Part shown: in pieces, positions 36,216 to 44,144 of the stretch
Position numbering within the stretch: position 1 is the stretch's first letter
Layout: the number at the start of each line of letters is the position of its first letter
Notes under the pieces: model-generated
Databases searched by the model: none
Told to the model about the DNA's origin: nothing
What the model saw: the letters and a program-made list of their open reading frames with translations, nothing else
Source: Halorubrum cibi
GTDB lineage: Archaea; Halobacteriota; Halobacteria; Halobacteriales; Haloferacaceae
DNA length: 64,000 nt
Assembly: GCF_900182635.1 (NCBI RefSeq)
Contig: NZ_FXTD01000001.1
Span: 1 to 64,000 of the forward strand
Direction of reading: 5' to 3'
Program-made: the position numbers and the translations under genes

Positions 36216-37310
36216 TCACACCACCTCGATCCGGCTGACGTTCGCGTCGACGCGGCCGACCGTCTCGTAGGTCGGGGTCTCGCCGTCTCTCGCCCCATCG
36301 TCGCCCGTCTCGCCGTCGCCACCGCCGTCGGCGCGGCGCATGATCCGCCCCTCGACGTCGTCGCGCTGGTCGGGCACGTCGAAGAGGCCGGAGCCGCAGA
36401 CCACGTCGCCGTCGTGGACCGCCCACGTCTCTATCACCTCGTGGGGCTCGCCGGGGAACGGGACGCGATCGAAGTCGCGGCCGAAGTTCGTCGACTCGAA
36501 CAGCGCGACCCCGTGGTCGTCGTTCACCCAGGCGGGGGGTGCCTCCTCGCCGCCGCAAAAGATCACCCGACCGTCGTGGACGAACACCCGCCGAACGTAC
36601 GAGAAGTCGTTGCCGACGTCGAGGCGGGTCCACGACTCGCCGGCGTCGGTCGTCCGCCAGAGGCCCCCCTCGCCGACCGCGTGGCCGAGCCCGAGGTTTT
36701 CGAGGTCGTGGTCGAGGTAGCCGGTCGTCGCCAGCCAGACGTCCTCGGAGATCGGGAGGACCTGGTGGACGTCGTCGACGATGGCATCCCGGTGGTCGGA
36801 CCAGGTGCGGCCGCCGTCGCGACTGACGTGGATCCCGCCGGCCTCGACGCCCGCGATGAGGTGATCGGGCCGGCCGGGCACCGTCTCGAGCGCGCGAAGA
36901 CGCGCGTAGTGCGGGTCGATCGGTGACTCCCAGTGGCCGCGGGAGGGGAGCTCGCGGAACCCTTTCTGTTCGGTCCACGTCTCGCCGCCGTCGACCGAGC
37001 GGAAGAGGTAGGGGTCGTTGGTGCCGGCGTAGAGCGCGCCGTCCGCGGTCGCGAGGATCGCCCACACCTCGCTCTGCCCGGCGTGCCAGAAGCGGTCGCC
37101 GAGGGGGACCTCAAGGTCCGTCCACGTCTCGCCGCCGTCGACCGAGCGGTACGCGCCCGTCGAGGAGGCGACGAAGGTGCCCTCGGTGTGGTCCCACGAC
37201 TTCACGGCGGTGACCACGCCGCAGTCGAGAACGAATTCGAGCTCGTCGCGGTCGAACGGCACGTCGGGGGCTCGGTACAGGCCCTGATCTGTCCCGATCA
37301 AAAGTGTCAT
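36216..37310 (-). CDS. BNR/sialidase-like beta-propeller protein
   Basis: A 364-residue soluble protein built of BNR-type repeats with the Asp-box pattern S-x-D-x-G-x-T-W: RSVDGGETWTDLE, RSVDGGETWTEQK, VSRDGGRTWSDH, RTTDAGESWTRLD and STNFGRDFDRV. No signal peptide is visible, so it is cytoplasmic. Sialidase activity is unlikely because the catalytic arginine triad is not evident; a sensor or binding role is equally possible. It is the first gene of an operon with the DoxX gene and is divergent from the TatD-like gene. Confidence 0.8.
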   Translation of the reverse strand: MTLLIGTDQGLYRAPDVPFDRDELEFVLDCGVVTAVKSWDHTEGTFVASSTGAYRSVDGGETWTDLEVPLGDRFWHAGQSEVWAILATADGALYAGTNDPYLFRSVDGGETWTEQKGFRELPSRGHWESPIDPHYARLRALETVPGRPDHLIAGVEAGGIHVSRDGGRTWSDHRDAIVDDVHQVLPISEDVWLATTGYLDHDLENLGLGHAVGEGGLWRTTDAGESWTRLDVGNDFSYVRRVFVHDGRVIFCGGEEAPPAWVNDDHGVALFESTNFGRDFDRVPFPGEPHEVIETWAVHDGDVVCGSGLFDVPDQRDDVEGRIMRRADGGGDGETGDDGARDGETPTYETVGRVDANVSRIEVV

Positions 37311-37341
37311 ACGTTGGTACGAGAGTCCGACGCATACTAAA

Positions 37342-37361
37342 GTTTTACCAAGCCGTAAAAC
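37342..37361. promoter_or_regulatory. Operator palindrome 1, GTTTTAC-N6-GTAAAAC
   Basis: A perfect 7-bp inverted repeat lies between the divergent propeller and TatD-like genes. Its inner part reads TTTACC-AAGC-CGTAAA, the same half-sites and four-base spacing as the palindromes at 41067, 41090 and 43244. It lies 32-51 nt before the plus-strand ATG and a similar distance from the minus-strand ATG, a good place to block both promoters. Confidence 0.7.
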
Positions 37362-37392
37362 GCTAAGTGGCCGGGGTCACAACGGGGAACTC

Positions 37393-38454
37393 ATGCCCGC
37401 GTCCGATCCGTCCCGATCCGATCCGCCCGCGCCCCATCCGACGAAACGACCGACCGACGCCGCGTACCTCGACGATAGATCGGCGCCGGACGCCGACGGA
37501 GCGACTTCCGAACTCCCGTCCGAGCTGCTGAACCTGCCGTGGATCGACCCGCACAACCACGCGCACACGCTCTCGTGGTCGGACCGGGAACGGTACGCGC
37601 TCTCCGGCTGTCGGTCGATGATGATGGTGTCGTCGGGGTACCACTGGACCCCGTACAAGCCCGTGGAGGCGAGCGACGTTCGCTTCCTGTGGGACGACGC
37701 GATCAACCGGAGACGGGCCATCGAGCGCAACCACTTCTTCGAGGCGAAACTGGGGCTCGGCGTCCACACCGGCGTCCGGATCGAGGACCCCGACGAGCTG
37801 CTCGCGGCGATGGACGACTACTGCGCGCTCGAGGAGGTCGTCGCCGTCGGCGAGACGGGAGTGACGCCGAGCCAGCACGTCGAGCGCTGGGACGCCGACG
37901 AACAGCAGGCGGTCGTTCAGGCGCAGATGGAACTCGCCGCCGACCACGACCTCCCAGTCCTCCTCCACACGCCGAACACGTCGAGCGAGTCGAAGCGCGA
38001 GTACCGCGACGACCTCGGCGTGACTCCCGGCTACGAGAAGAACGCGGGGCTCGGCGCGGAGCCGGTCCTCGACGGCGAGAACCCGGCGCTGGAGGCGGTG
38101 AAACGCGACTTCGAGGCGGCGGCGGACGCGGGTCTGGACGAGGATCGGATCGTCGCCTCGCACGCGGACGCGAACAACACCGAGTACCTCATGGAGGAGA
38201 CGGACTGCCACCTGAGTTACACCATCGGCCACTCGTGGCTGATCGGGGTCGACGCCGCCGACGTCGCGAACGCCATCGACGAGTACGGTCCCGAGCGGAT
38301 CACCATCGACACCGACTGCGCGAACGTGCTCCGGACCGACCCGTACGCGGTGAAACGGGCGATCTTCGAGCTGTACCGCTACGGGATCGACGTCGACGAC
38401 ATCCGCACCGTCGTGTACGAGAACCCGCGGGACGTGTTCGGACTGGGCGAGTAG
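37393..38454 (+). CDS. TatD-like metal-dependent hydrolase
   Basis: A 353-residue TIM-barrel hydrolase. WIDPHNHAHTLSW supplies the N-terminal metal histidines, VAVGETGVTPS the glutamate, PVLLHTPNTSSESK and IVASHADANNTEYL the further histidines, and ITIDTDCANVL the catalytic aspartate. This is the TatD/phosphotriesterase-type arrangement. The first 55 residues are disordered. The substrate is unknown; position and the shared operator place it in the TetR-controlled cluster. Confidence 0.82.
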   Translation: MPASDPSRSDPPAPHPTKRPTDAAYLDDRSAPDADGATSELPSELLNLPWIDPHNHAHTLSWSDRERYALSGCRSMMMVSSGYHWTPYKPVEASDVRFLWDDAINRRRAIERNHFFEAKLGLGVHTGVRIEDPDELLAAMDDYCALEEVVAVGETGVTPSQHVERWDADEQQAVVQAQMELAADHDLPVLLHTPNTSSESKREYRDDLGVTPGYEKNAGLGAEPVLDGENPALEAVKRDFEAAADAGLDEDRIVASHADANNTEYLMEETDCHLSYTIGHSWLIGVDAADVANAIDEYGPERITIDTDCANVLRTDPYAVKRAIFELYRYGIDVDDIRTVVYENPRDVFGLGE

Positions 38455-38735
38455 GCGATCTGCGGAAGGGGTCGGTAGTGCGGTCGGCGCGCCCGGTCGC
38501 GGGCGGTTGGCCCGCGACCGGCCCGCGAGGGAGTCGCTCGCCCCCGGCGAGCGACGAGGCTGGGGAGGCGTGAGGTGCGGTGTGGAGGTGCGGTGTGGGG
38601 GTTCGGGGCGGGCGTGCGGTGCGGGGTGGGACTCGAAAGGGCAGCCGTGAGGCGGGGGCTTTGGAGGTGATCCCCGCAGGAGCGACACCGGATCGCTGCG
38701 CAATCGGGGAATGAAACGGAGTAGGGTATCGACTA
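38455..38735 (-). repeat. Collapsed element A copy 4
   Basis: In this gap between convergent genes the 3' half of element A is well kept on the minus strand: the GGGGAGGCGTGAGG linker, a hairpin GTCGCTCGCC/GGCGAGCGAC (about 38531-38555), CCCGCGAGGGA and a stem CGGTCGCGGG/CCCGCGACCG (about 38497-38523). The main stem is gone: GGGGTGGGACTCGAAAGGGCAGCC runs within a few bases into GGGGGCTTTGGAG, as if the hairpin had been deleted precisely. No TATA box is found. Confidence 0.7.
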
Positions 38736-39623
38736 CTATTCGGTCTCGAACGAGTTCGTCAGTTCGCCGACCCCCTCGACGCCGATCGTGACGCTATCGC
38801 CGTCACCGAGCAGCACCGGCGGCTCGCGGTAGACGCCGACGCCGGGCGGCGTGCCGGTGAACATGAGGTCGCCGGGCTCGAGCGTGAACGCCCGGCTACA
38901 GAACGAGATCAATTCGTCGACGCCGAAGATCAGATTCGCCGTCGACGACTCCTGAAGCCGCTCGCCGTTGATCTCGGCGAATATCTCGAGGTCGTGCGGG
39001 TCGTCGATCTCGTCGGTCGTGACGAGGTCGGGACCGATCGGCGCGAAGGTATCGAGGCTCTTTCCGCGGACCCACTGCCCGTCGCCGTGCTGGAGGTCGC
39101 GCGCGGAGACGTCGTTGCCGACGGTGAAGCCAGCGACGTGGTCCATGGCGTCCTCGGGATCGACCCGGCGGGCGCGTTCGCCGATCACGGCGACGAGTTC
39201 CGCCTCGTAGTCGACCTTCTCGGTGTACTCCGGATCCCACCGGACCGGGTCGTCCGGGCCGACGACGGAGGTGGGAAACTTCGAGAAGAGGACGGGCTCG
39301 TCGGGGATCGGGTTGTCACCCTCCTCGGCGTGGTCGCGGTAGTTCAGCCCGACGCAGACGACCTTCTGCGGGTCGTCGACGGGCGCGGCGCGGTCGAGGT
39401 CGGCCGGGTCGCGGGTTCCGACGCCGGTCTCTTCCGCGTACTCGACCGCGAGATCGACCTTCCGGCGCCACTGCCAGTCGGCGAGGAGGTCGCTCGTTCG
39501 CTCGGGGATGTCGATTCCGGCGGCCTCACCGGCCTCCGCGAGATCGACGACTGCGCCGTCGTCCGTCGATACGCCGACCCGAGGTGACGCTTCGTCCGTC
39601 GTTCGGTATTGTCCGATTCGCAT
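38736..39623 (-). CDS. Fumarylacetoacetate hydrolase family protein
   Basis: A 295-residue FAH-fold enzyme starting MRIGQYRTTDE. The metal and active-site segments are VCVGLNYRDHAEEGD, EPVLFSKFPTSVVGP, VDYEAELVAVIGE with the E...E ligands, GFTVGNDVSARDLQ, GKSLDTFAPIGP and DLMFTGTPPGVGV. Relatives hydrolyse or decarboxylate acylpyruvates and open ring-cleavage products. It lies 53 nt after the amidohydrolase on the same strand and probably acts in the same pathway. Confidence 0.9.
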   Translation of the reverse strand: MRIGQYRTTDEASPRVGVSTDDGAVVDLAEAGEAAGIDIPERTSDLLADWQWRRKVDLAVEYAEETGVGTRDPADLDRAAPVDDPQKVVCVGLNYRDHAEEGDNPIPDEPVLFSKFPTSVVGPDDPVRWDPEYTEKVDYEAELVAVIGERARRVDPEDAMDHVAGFTVGNDVSARDLQHGDGQWVRGKSLDTFAPIGPDLVTTDEIDDPHDLEIFAEINGERLQESSTANLIFGVDELISFCSRAFTLEPGDLMFTGTPPGVGVYREPPVLLGDGDSVTIGVEGVGELTNSFETE

Positions 39624-39676
39624 GAGTGTGGGTAATGATACCGTGGCGGAGGTAGTGAAACGTTGGGATCCGGTAG

Positions 39677-41032
39677 TTACAGCTCGATGCCGGCCTCGTC
39701 GATGAGGCGCTCGCCGGAGGCGACGAAGCGGTCGAACTCCTCGCGGACCTTGGGGTTCGTCAGCTCGCCGTCGCGTTTGACGACCTCGCCGTCGACGAGG
39801 ACGGTGTCGATGTGGGAGGGGTCCGACTGGAACACGACCGTCTGGACCGGCGAGTGGGAGGGAGCGGTCATGAAGTCGGAGGCGTCGACGAGTACGAGGT
39901 CCGCGCGCTTTCCGGGCGTGATCGTGCCGATCTCGTCGGCCATGCCGAGCGCCTTCGCACCCTCGATGGTGGCCATTTCGAGCGTGTCGCGCGCAGTGAT
40001 GCTCACCTCCGTGACCTCCTCGTCGCCCTCTAAGACCGCCTGGTTGTCGAACATCCGCTGGAGCTGTATGCCGATCCGCATCTGGCTGGCCATGTCGCCG
40101 CTGACGTTCGAGCAGACGTCGACGCCCCACGTCGGGCGGCCGCCCGCCTCGAGCACCTTCCCGGTGACGGGGATTCCGTGGCCCATCTGCATCTCGACCT
40201 CCGGCGTCGACGAGAAGGAGACTCCCTGCTCGACGGCGTGGTCGACGTCATCCTGTGTGAAGTGGTTCCCGTGCGCGACGTTGACGTCGGGACCGAGCAG
40301 GTCCTCGAGACAGCCGAAGCCCTGGTAATCCCCGCCGTAGACGGAGGAGGGCCACAGCGCCGCACCCATGTGGATCGTCGCGAGCGCGTCGAGGTCGCGG
40401 GCCAGTTCCAAGTCGCCGCGAGCGGTCTCGTCGACGCAGAAGTCCGGACCGCGGAGTCCGATACCCAGATCGAGTAAGTCGTCGTCGCGGATCTTCTCCT
40501 CGTTGAGGTCGCGGATCTTCGCTTCGGGGAGGCCGACGTCGCTCTCGTACCACCACTTCGCCGCGTCGTCGCCCGGCGGGCCGTAGGTGTACACCGCGCG
40601 CAGTCCGGCGTCCTTCAGCGCGTCGACGGCGCGTTCGCCGTGTTCGAGCGTGTTGGGGTACGACCAGTCCAGGGCGGTGGTCGTTCCCGTGTGGAGCTTC
40701 TCGAAGGCGCCGAAGAGGCCGCCGAGGTACATGTCTTCTGGTTGATAGAGTCCGGTGATGTTGCCGAGCATGTGGTCGAAGTACTCGCCCATGAGCGACC
40801 AGTCGCCGGCGATGCCCCTGACCTGGGTCTGTGCGAGGTGGATGTGCGAGTCGACGAAACCGGGGACGACGACGTGGTCGGAGGCGTCGATCTCCTCGGC
40901 GTTCGACGCCGAGAGTCCGGGACCCACCTCGACGATCTCGCCGTCCTCGATCAGGACGTCTGCCTCGTCGAAATCGCCCACATCGGGGTCGAGCGAGACC
41001 ACGGTCCCGTTTCGCACGATCGTTTGTGTCAT
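39677..41032 (-). CDS. Amidohydrolase of the deaminase/TRZ-ATZ type
   Basis: A 451-residue metal-dependent hydrolase starting MTQTIVRNGTVVSLDPD. The HxH site is PGFVDSHIHLAQTQVRG (about residues 57-73), with LATIHMGAA, VAHGNHFTQDD and GVDVCSNVSG carrying the later His and Asp. The C-terminal GTITPGKRADLVLVD is typical of the cytosine-deaminase/atrazine-chlorohydrolase group. Deamination or dechlorination of a ring compound is likely; the substrate is not determined. It is divergent from the tetR gene across two operators. Confidence 0.88.
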   Translation of the reverse strand: MTQTIVRNGTVVSLDPDVGDFDEADVLIEDGEIVEVGPGLSASNAEEIDASDHVVVPGFVDSHIHLAQTQVRGIAGDWSLMGEYFDHMLGNITGLYQPEDMYLGGLFGAFEKLHTGTTTALDWSYPNTLEHGERAVDALKDAGLRAVYTYGPPGDDAAKWWYESDVGLPEAKIRDLNEEKIRDDDLLDLGIGLRGPDFCVDETARGDLELARDLDALATIHMGAALWPSSVYGGDYQGFGCLEDLLGPDVNVAHGNHFTQDDVDHAVEQGVSFSSTPEVEMQMGHGIPVTGKVLEAGGRPTWGVDVCSNVSGDMASQMRIGIQLQRMFDNQAVLEGDEEVTEVSITARDTLEMATIEGAKALGMADEIGTITPGKRADLVLVDASDFMTAPSHSPVQTVVFQSDPSHIDTVLVDGEVVKRDGELTNPKVREEFDRFVASGERLIDEAGIEL

Positions 41033-41058
41033 GTTCGATAATAGGGTTTGACCAGGAG

Positions 41059-41106
41059 GGTAAAAGTTTACCGGGCGGTAAAGAAGATCGTTACCGGGCA
41101 GTAAAG
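41059..41106. promoter_or_regulatory. Operator palindromes 2a and 2b
   Basis: Site 2a is TTTACCGGGCGGTAAA at 41067-41082, a palindrome of two 7-bp arms. Site 2b, GTTACC-GGGC-AGTAAA at 41090-41105, repeats it 23-24 nt further on, two helical turns away. GGTAAAAGTTTACC at 41059-41072 adds an overlapping half-site pair. They lie between the amidohydrolase ATG (41032) and the TetR ATG (41158), so the regulator probably controls itself and the catabolic genes. Confidence 0.75.
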
Positions 41107-41157
41107 AAGATCGGAGCGGAGCAATCGTATTATGTTCCCCACCCGTAGAGTATCGGT

Positions 41158-41841
41158 ATGAGCGAATCATCGAGCGGATCGGCGGACGAGTCCGCCGAAT
41201 CCGCCTCCGAGAGATCGTCTTCCGGGGAGCCCACCGCGGACGACGTGGTCTCCTCGAAGGACACGAAGGAGGTGATCATGGAGGCTACCTTCCGAGCGCT
41301 GAGCAAGCACGGCTACAAGGACCTCCGAATGCGCGACATCGGCGAGGAGATGGACCTCACGCGGCAGGTGATCCACTACCACTTCGACGGGAAGTACGAC
41401 CTCATGTCCTCGTTTCTCGAACACATCATCGACCAGTACGAGGGTAGCGTGGTCGTCGACCACGACGCCGATCCCTGGACCGAGCTTCGCGCGCGCGTCG
41501 ATCAGTGCCTCTTCGGCCCCGAGTTCGAGGAGTTCGGCCACTGGGACCGGATGAAGGTGTACCACGAGCTGTACACGCAGGCGCAAAACGACGGGCAACA
41601 CCGCGAGGTGTTCAACGACCACTACGAGCGGATCCGCGGCAGCATCGTCGAGGTCGTCGAAGAGGGCATCGAGGAGGGCGTCTTCCGCGACGTCGACGCC
41701 GAACGGATGGGACAGCTGGTGACCGACGTGATCCACGCCGCCCGCGGTCGACGGATCTCGCTCGGCCACGAGGACGCTCCCGAGGAGGCGCGGCAAGCGA
41801 TGGACGAATTCATCCTGGAGTCGCTGGAGCGAACTGAATAG
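41158..41841 (+). CDS. TetR/AcrR family transcriptional regulator
   Basis: A 227-residue regulator. After an acidic serine-rich tail of about 33 residues comes a TetR helix-turn-helix: KEVIMEATFRALSKHGYKDL, RMRDIGEEMDLTRQVIHYHF, then DGKYDLMSSFLEHII (about residues 36-95). The C-terminal all-helical ligand and dimer domain includes HWDRMKVYHELYTQAQND. A TATA-like TATTATG at 41129-41135 lies about 25 nt before the ATG. It is the likely binder of the TTTACC-N4-GGTAAA sites. Confidence 0.92.
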   Translation: MSESSSGSADESAESASERSSSGEPTADDVVSSKDTKEVIMEATFRALSKHGYKDLRMRDIGEEMDLTRQVIHYHFDGKYDLMSSFLEHIIDQYEGSVVVDHDADPWTELRARVDQCLFGPEFEEFGHWDRMKVYHELYTQAQNDGQHREVFNDHYERIRGSIVEVVEEGIEEGVFRDVDAERMGQLVTDVIHAARGRRISLGHEDAPEEARQAMDEFILESLERTE

Positions 41842-41873
41842 CTACCGACCACGAGAACACCGGTTGCCCGTGG

Positions 41874-43184
41874 TCAGTTCCCATCCTCGTCGAGATCACC
41901 GAACACGCCCAGCTCGGCGAGCCGGTCGATCTCGGCCTCGGAGTAGCCGTGTTCGCGGAACACTTCCCGATTGTGCTCGCCGAGCAGCGGCGGCGGGAGC
42001 TCGAAGCCGCTCTCGGCGTTACGGAACTTGAGCGGGTGTTCGATCACCGGCACCTCGCCGAGTTCGGGGTGGTCGATCTCGGTGATGGTCCCTCTGGCCT
42101 CGATCTGCGGGCTCTCGAGCGCCTCCTCGACGCTGTAGACGGGGCCGGCGGGGACGCCGGCGTCCTCGGCGATGACCTCGATCCACTCGTCGGTCGTCCC
42201 CTCTGCGAGGGTGGCTTCGATCTCCGCCTCCAGCTCGTCGAGGTGTTCGACGCGGTCGGCGTTCATCTCGAAACGCTCGTCTTCCGGGAGGTCGGGACGA
42301 TCGAGCGCCTCGCAGAGCTCGCCCCAGAGCTTCTCGTTGAGGATACAGATGTTGATGAACCCGTCCTTCGTTTCGAACGTCTGATACGGGGCGAGGACCG
42401 GGTCCTTCGTTCCCATCCGCTTCGTCTCCTCGCCCGCGAAGACCATCCCCGCCTGCTTGGTGAGCCACGGGAGCGCGGCCTCCAACATGCCGAGGTCGAT
42501 GTACTCGCCCTCGCCGGTCTGTTCCCGTCGATAGAGGGCGGTCGTCGCGCCGAACGCCGCCCACATCGCCGTGATCAGATCCGTCATCGGTAGGCCGACC
42601 TTCACCGGCTGGCGGTCCGCCTCGCCCGTGACGCTCATTATCCCGCTCATCCCCTGGATGAGGAGGTCGTACCCGGAGCGCTCGCGCCACGGGCCGGTCT
42701 GTCCGAACGCCGATATCGCGAGGTAGATCAGGTTCTCGTTGTGGTCGGTGAGCGTGTCGTAGTCGACGTCGAGTCGTTCGGCAGTTCCCGGACGGAAGTT
42801 CTGGATGAAGACGTCCGCCTCCTCTACGAGTTCGTACAATGCCTCCTTGGCTTTCGGATTCTTCAGGTCGAGTTCGAGGCTCTTCTTACCGTAGCTCAGC
42901 GTCCAGTAGTACGGCGACTCGCCCTTGATGAACGGCGGGCCGGAGTGCCGAACGGCGTCGCCGTATCCGGGTTGCTCGATCTTGACGACTTCCGCTCCTT
43001 GGTTCGCTAACATCGCCGAGCAGAATCCGCCGGTGACGAACGTCGAGAGATCGAGAACGGTAACTCCTTCAAGGATCTTGCCGGATCGAGGCGCATCGGA
43101 TCCACTCTCTCCGGTCATCGTTTCGTCACCGTCCATCGGGTCATCGCTCATCGGGTCACCGTTCGTCGTGCCATCGTCTCCCAT
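41874..43184 (-). CDS. CaiB/BaiF (class III) CoA-transferase
   Basis: A 436-residue enzyme that moves CoA between carboxylic acids. The N-terminal EGVTVLDLSTFVTGGFCSAM, LANQGAEVVKIEQPGYGD and LELDLKNPKAKEAL are family marks; the catalytic aspartate is in SGYDLLIQGMSGIMS. The start could be any of three methionines (MGDD, MSDD, MDGD) in an acidic leader of about 25 residues; the first is given. Palindrome 3 lies about 60 nt upstream. It probably activates the acid produced by the neighbouring hydrolases. Confidence 0.9.
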   Translation of the reverse strand: MGDDGTTNGDPMSDDPMDGDETMTGESGSDAPRSGKILEGVTVLDLSTFVTGGFCSAMLANQGAEVVKIEQPGYGDAVRHSGPPFIKGESPYYWTLSYGKKSLELDLKNPKAKEALYELVEEADVFIQNFRPGTAERLDVDYDTLTDHNENLIYLAISAFGQTGPWRERSGYDLLIQGMSGIMSVTGEADRQPVKVGLPMTDLITAMWAAFGATTALYRREQTGEGEYIDLGMLEAALPWLTKQAGMVFAGEETKRMGTKDPVLAPYQTFETKDGFINICILNEKLWGELCEALDRPDLPEDERFEMNADRVEHLDELEAEIEATLAEGTTDEWIEVIAEDAGVPAGPVYSVEEALESPQIEARGTITEIDHPELGEVPVIEHPLKFRNAESGFELPPPLLGEHNREVFREHGYSEAEIDRLAELGVFGDLDEDGN

Positions 43185-43243
43185 CCGTACCGTATCGTCT
43201 CGTTCGATATGTGGATTCGTACCATGTGTGGCCTATCGTTTGT

Positions 43244-43259
43244 TTACCGGATGGTATAA
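43244..43259. promoter_or_regulatory. Operator palindrome 3
   Basis: TTTACC-GGAT-GGTATA keeps the half-sites and four-base spacing of sites 1, 2a and 2b with one mismatch in the right arm. It lies 60-75 nt before the CoA-transferase ATG on the minus strand, next to the start of the replication-origin region. Confidence 0.65.
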
Positions 43260-43306
43260 CTGTCGACGATGACCGTCACGGCTATGCCGTCGTCTTCGAT
43301 CCTCTT

Positions 43307-43336
43307 GCCCCCCACCCCTTCGTTTCGGGTGGAACG
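43307..43336 (-). other. Origin recognition box, left
   Basis: The sequence CCCCTTCGTTTCGGGTGGAAC preceded by a run of Cs; on the minus strand it reads GTTCCACCCGAAACGAAGGG plus a G-run. This matches the haloarchaeal ORB form TCCACCNGAAACGA followed by a G-string. It is the exact inverse of the right box at 43548-43577. Confidence 0.85.
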
Positions 43337-43392
43337 GGAGGACGGTGTGGGTGGTGGGTGGGGATCCCGGAGAGCGTACTGCCGTGATCAAC

Positions 43393-43500
43393 TCGATAGA
43401 ATATAGTTCCAATCACTATAGACTATAATTAACATATGAACAAACAATATTTATTTTCGAGGATTGTCGAGGGCACTATTTCGGGTATAGTATAATAAAC
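43393..43500. other. AT-rich DNA-unwinding element
   Basis: The segment is far richer in A and T than the rest of the window (TATAGAATATAG-like, ATTAACATATGAACAAACAA, then TATTTATTTTCG and ATAGTATAATAAAC). It lies between the two inverted origin recognition boxes, as expected for the first region to melt under Orc1 binding. Confidence 0.8.
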
Positions 43501-43547
43501 CCACCGGTACTAAATACACGCCTCAACCCCCCACCCCACCTGTTGAG

Positions 43548-43577
43548 CGTTCCACCCGAAACGAAGGGGTGGGGGGG
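43548..43577 (+). other. Origin recognition box, right
   Basis: CGTTCCACCCGAAACGAAGG followed by GGTGGGGGGG, the inverse of the left box. The G-string end points away from the AT-rich element, the usual polarity at haloarchaeal origins. Confidence 0.85.
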
Positions 43578-43873
43578 ATCGTGAGAATCGAGATACGAGA
43601 GCCGAGAGTACGTATAGTAACACGAGTCACTATCCGAGTATCGACGACGGCAGAATGAGTTCGTGCTGAGAAACTCACTCGCCGCTTGCTCGCGGGTCGA
43701 CCGCCGTCCGATCGCCGGTCGATTGTCACTCGATCTCGTCAGTTTACGACTCTGAAGCCGACCGTACGCGATCCACGATACGACTAATCGAGGCCATCTC
43801 ACACGGGTGATGTCGGTGATTGACATCTCCCGCGCTTCGAGCACGGTATTTCTCCTTGAACTTCGAAACTTCG

Positions 43874-43935
43874 TTGACATCCTCCCCGCCCTTCTGGACG
43901 GGATTTTAGCCTTGAATCTTCCATAAACGACACTA
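43874..43935. mobile_element. Possible IS200/IS605-type end relic
   Basis: TTGACATCCTCCCCGCCC followed by TTCTGGACGGGATTTTAGCC resembles the subterminal hairpin region left by IS200/IS605-IS1341 elements in haloarchaea (CCCGCC-N5-GGaCGGG stem). A shorter look-alike TTGACATCTCCCGCGC lies upstream at 43819-43834. No transposase or TnpB reading frame is present, so at most a solo end remains. The identification rests on recall of the motif only. Confidence 0.35.
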
Positions 43936-44117
43936 GGAGTGTCACCAGCTAGTTCCGCAGGCGAAGGAAGGGGGACCGTTTCAACTCGAGAGAGGAACAT
44001 TTTTGTACCTCCTCTTCATCCGGTTCGACTGTATCAACTGGACGTGGTCGGCGTCGAATCCGACCGCGGTTTCGCGTTTCAGGCGGGAGATAGCCTGAGC
44101 CCGCACTTGCGATGACT

Positions 44118-44144
44118 GTCTCCACCTGAAACGAGGGGGTTCAC
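44118..44144 (+). promoter_or_regulatory. orc1: Origin recognition box at orc1 start
   Basis: TCCACCTGAAACGAGGGGGT lies at 44121-44140, ending four bases before the orc1 ATG. It matches the ORB core. Its position over the leader suggests Orc1 represses its own synthesis by binding here, in addition to serving the origin. Confidence 0.75.

Larger units (their letters stand above)
43262..44144. other. Replication origin region (oriC1 type)
   Basis: A gene-free 880-nt region between the CoA-transferase gene and orc1. It has two long origin recognition boxes facing outward around an AT-rich segment, plus a third box touching the orc1 start codon, the layout of haloarchaeal oriC1. The AT-rich segment 43393-43500 includes runs such as TATAGACTATAATTAACATA and is the probable unwinding element. 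A weaker box-like CGTTTCAGGCGGGA lies at 44075-44088. Together with the adjacent cdc6 homologue this is strong evidence for an origin. Confidence 0.88.

Noticed and set aside
35490-37065. Upstream extension of the oapB frame across oapA and beyond
   Set aside because: The extension runs out of phase through oapA and the propeller gene and is almost all arginine and proline; the overlap with the oapA stop fixes the true start.
39630-39648. GGTAATGATACC palindrome upstream of the FAH-family gene as a fifth TetR site
   Set aside because: The half-sites are in the opposite order and spacing differs from the four consistent sites; it may be chance.
43476-44000. A 174-residue minus-strand frame across the origin region
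   Set aside because: It reads through the origin boxes, has non-haloarchaeal composition and overlaps the unwinding region; no start signal is present.
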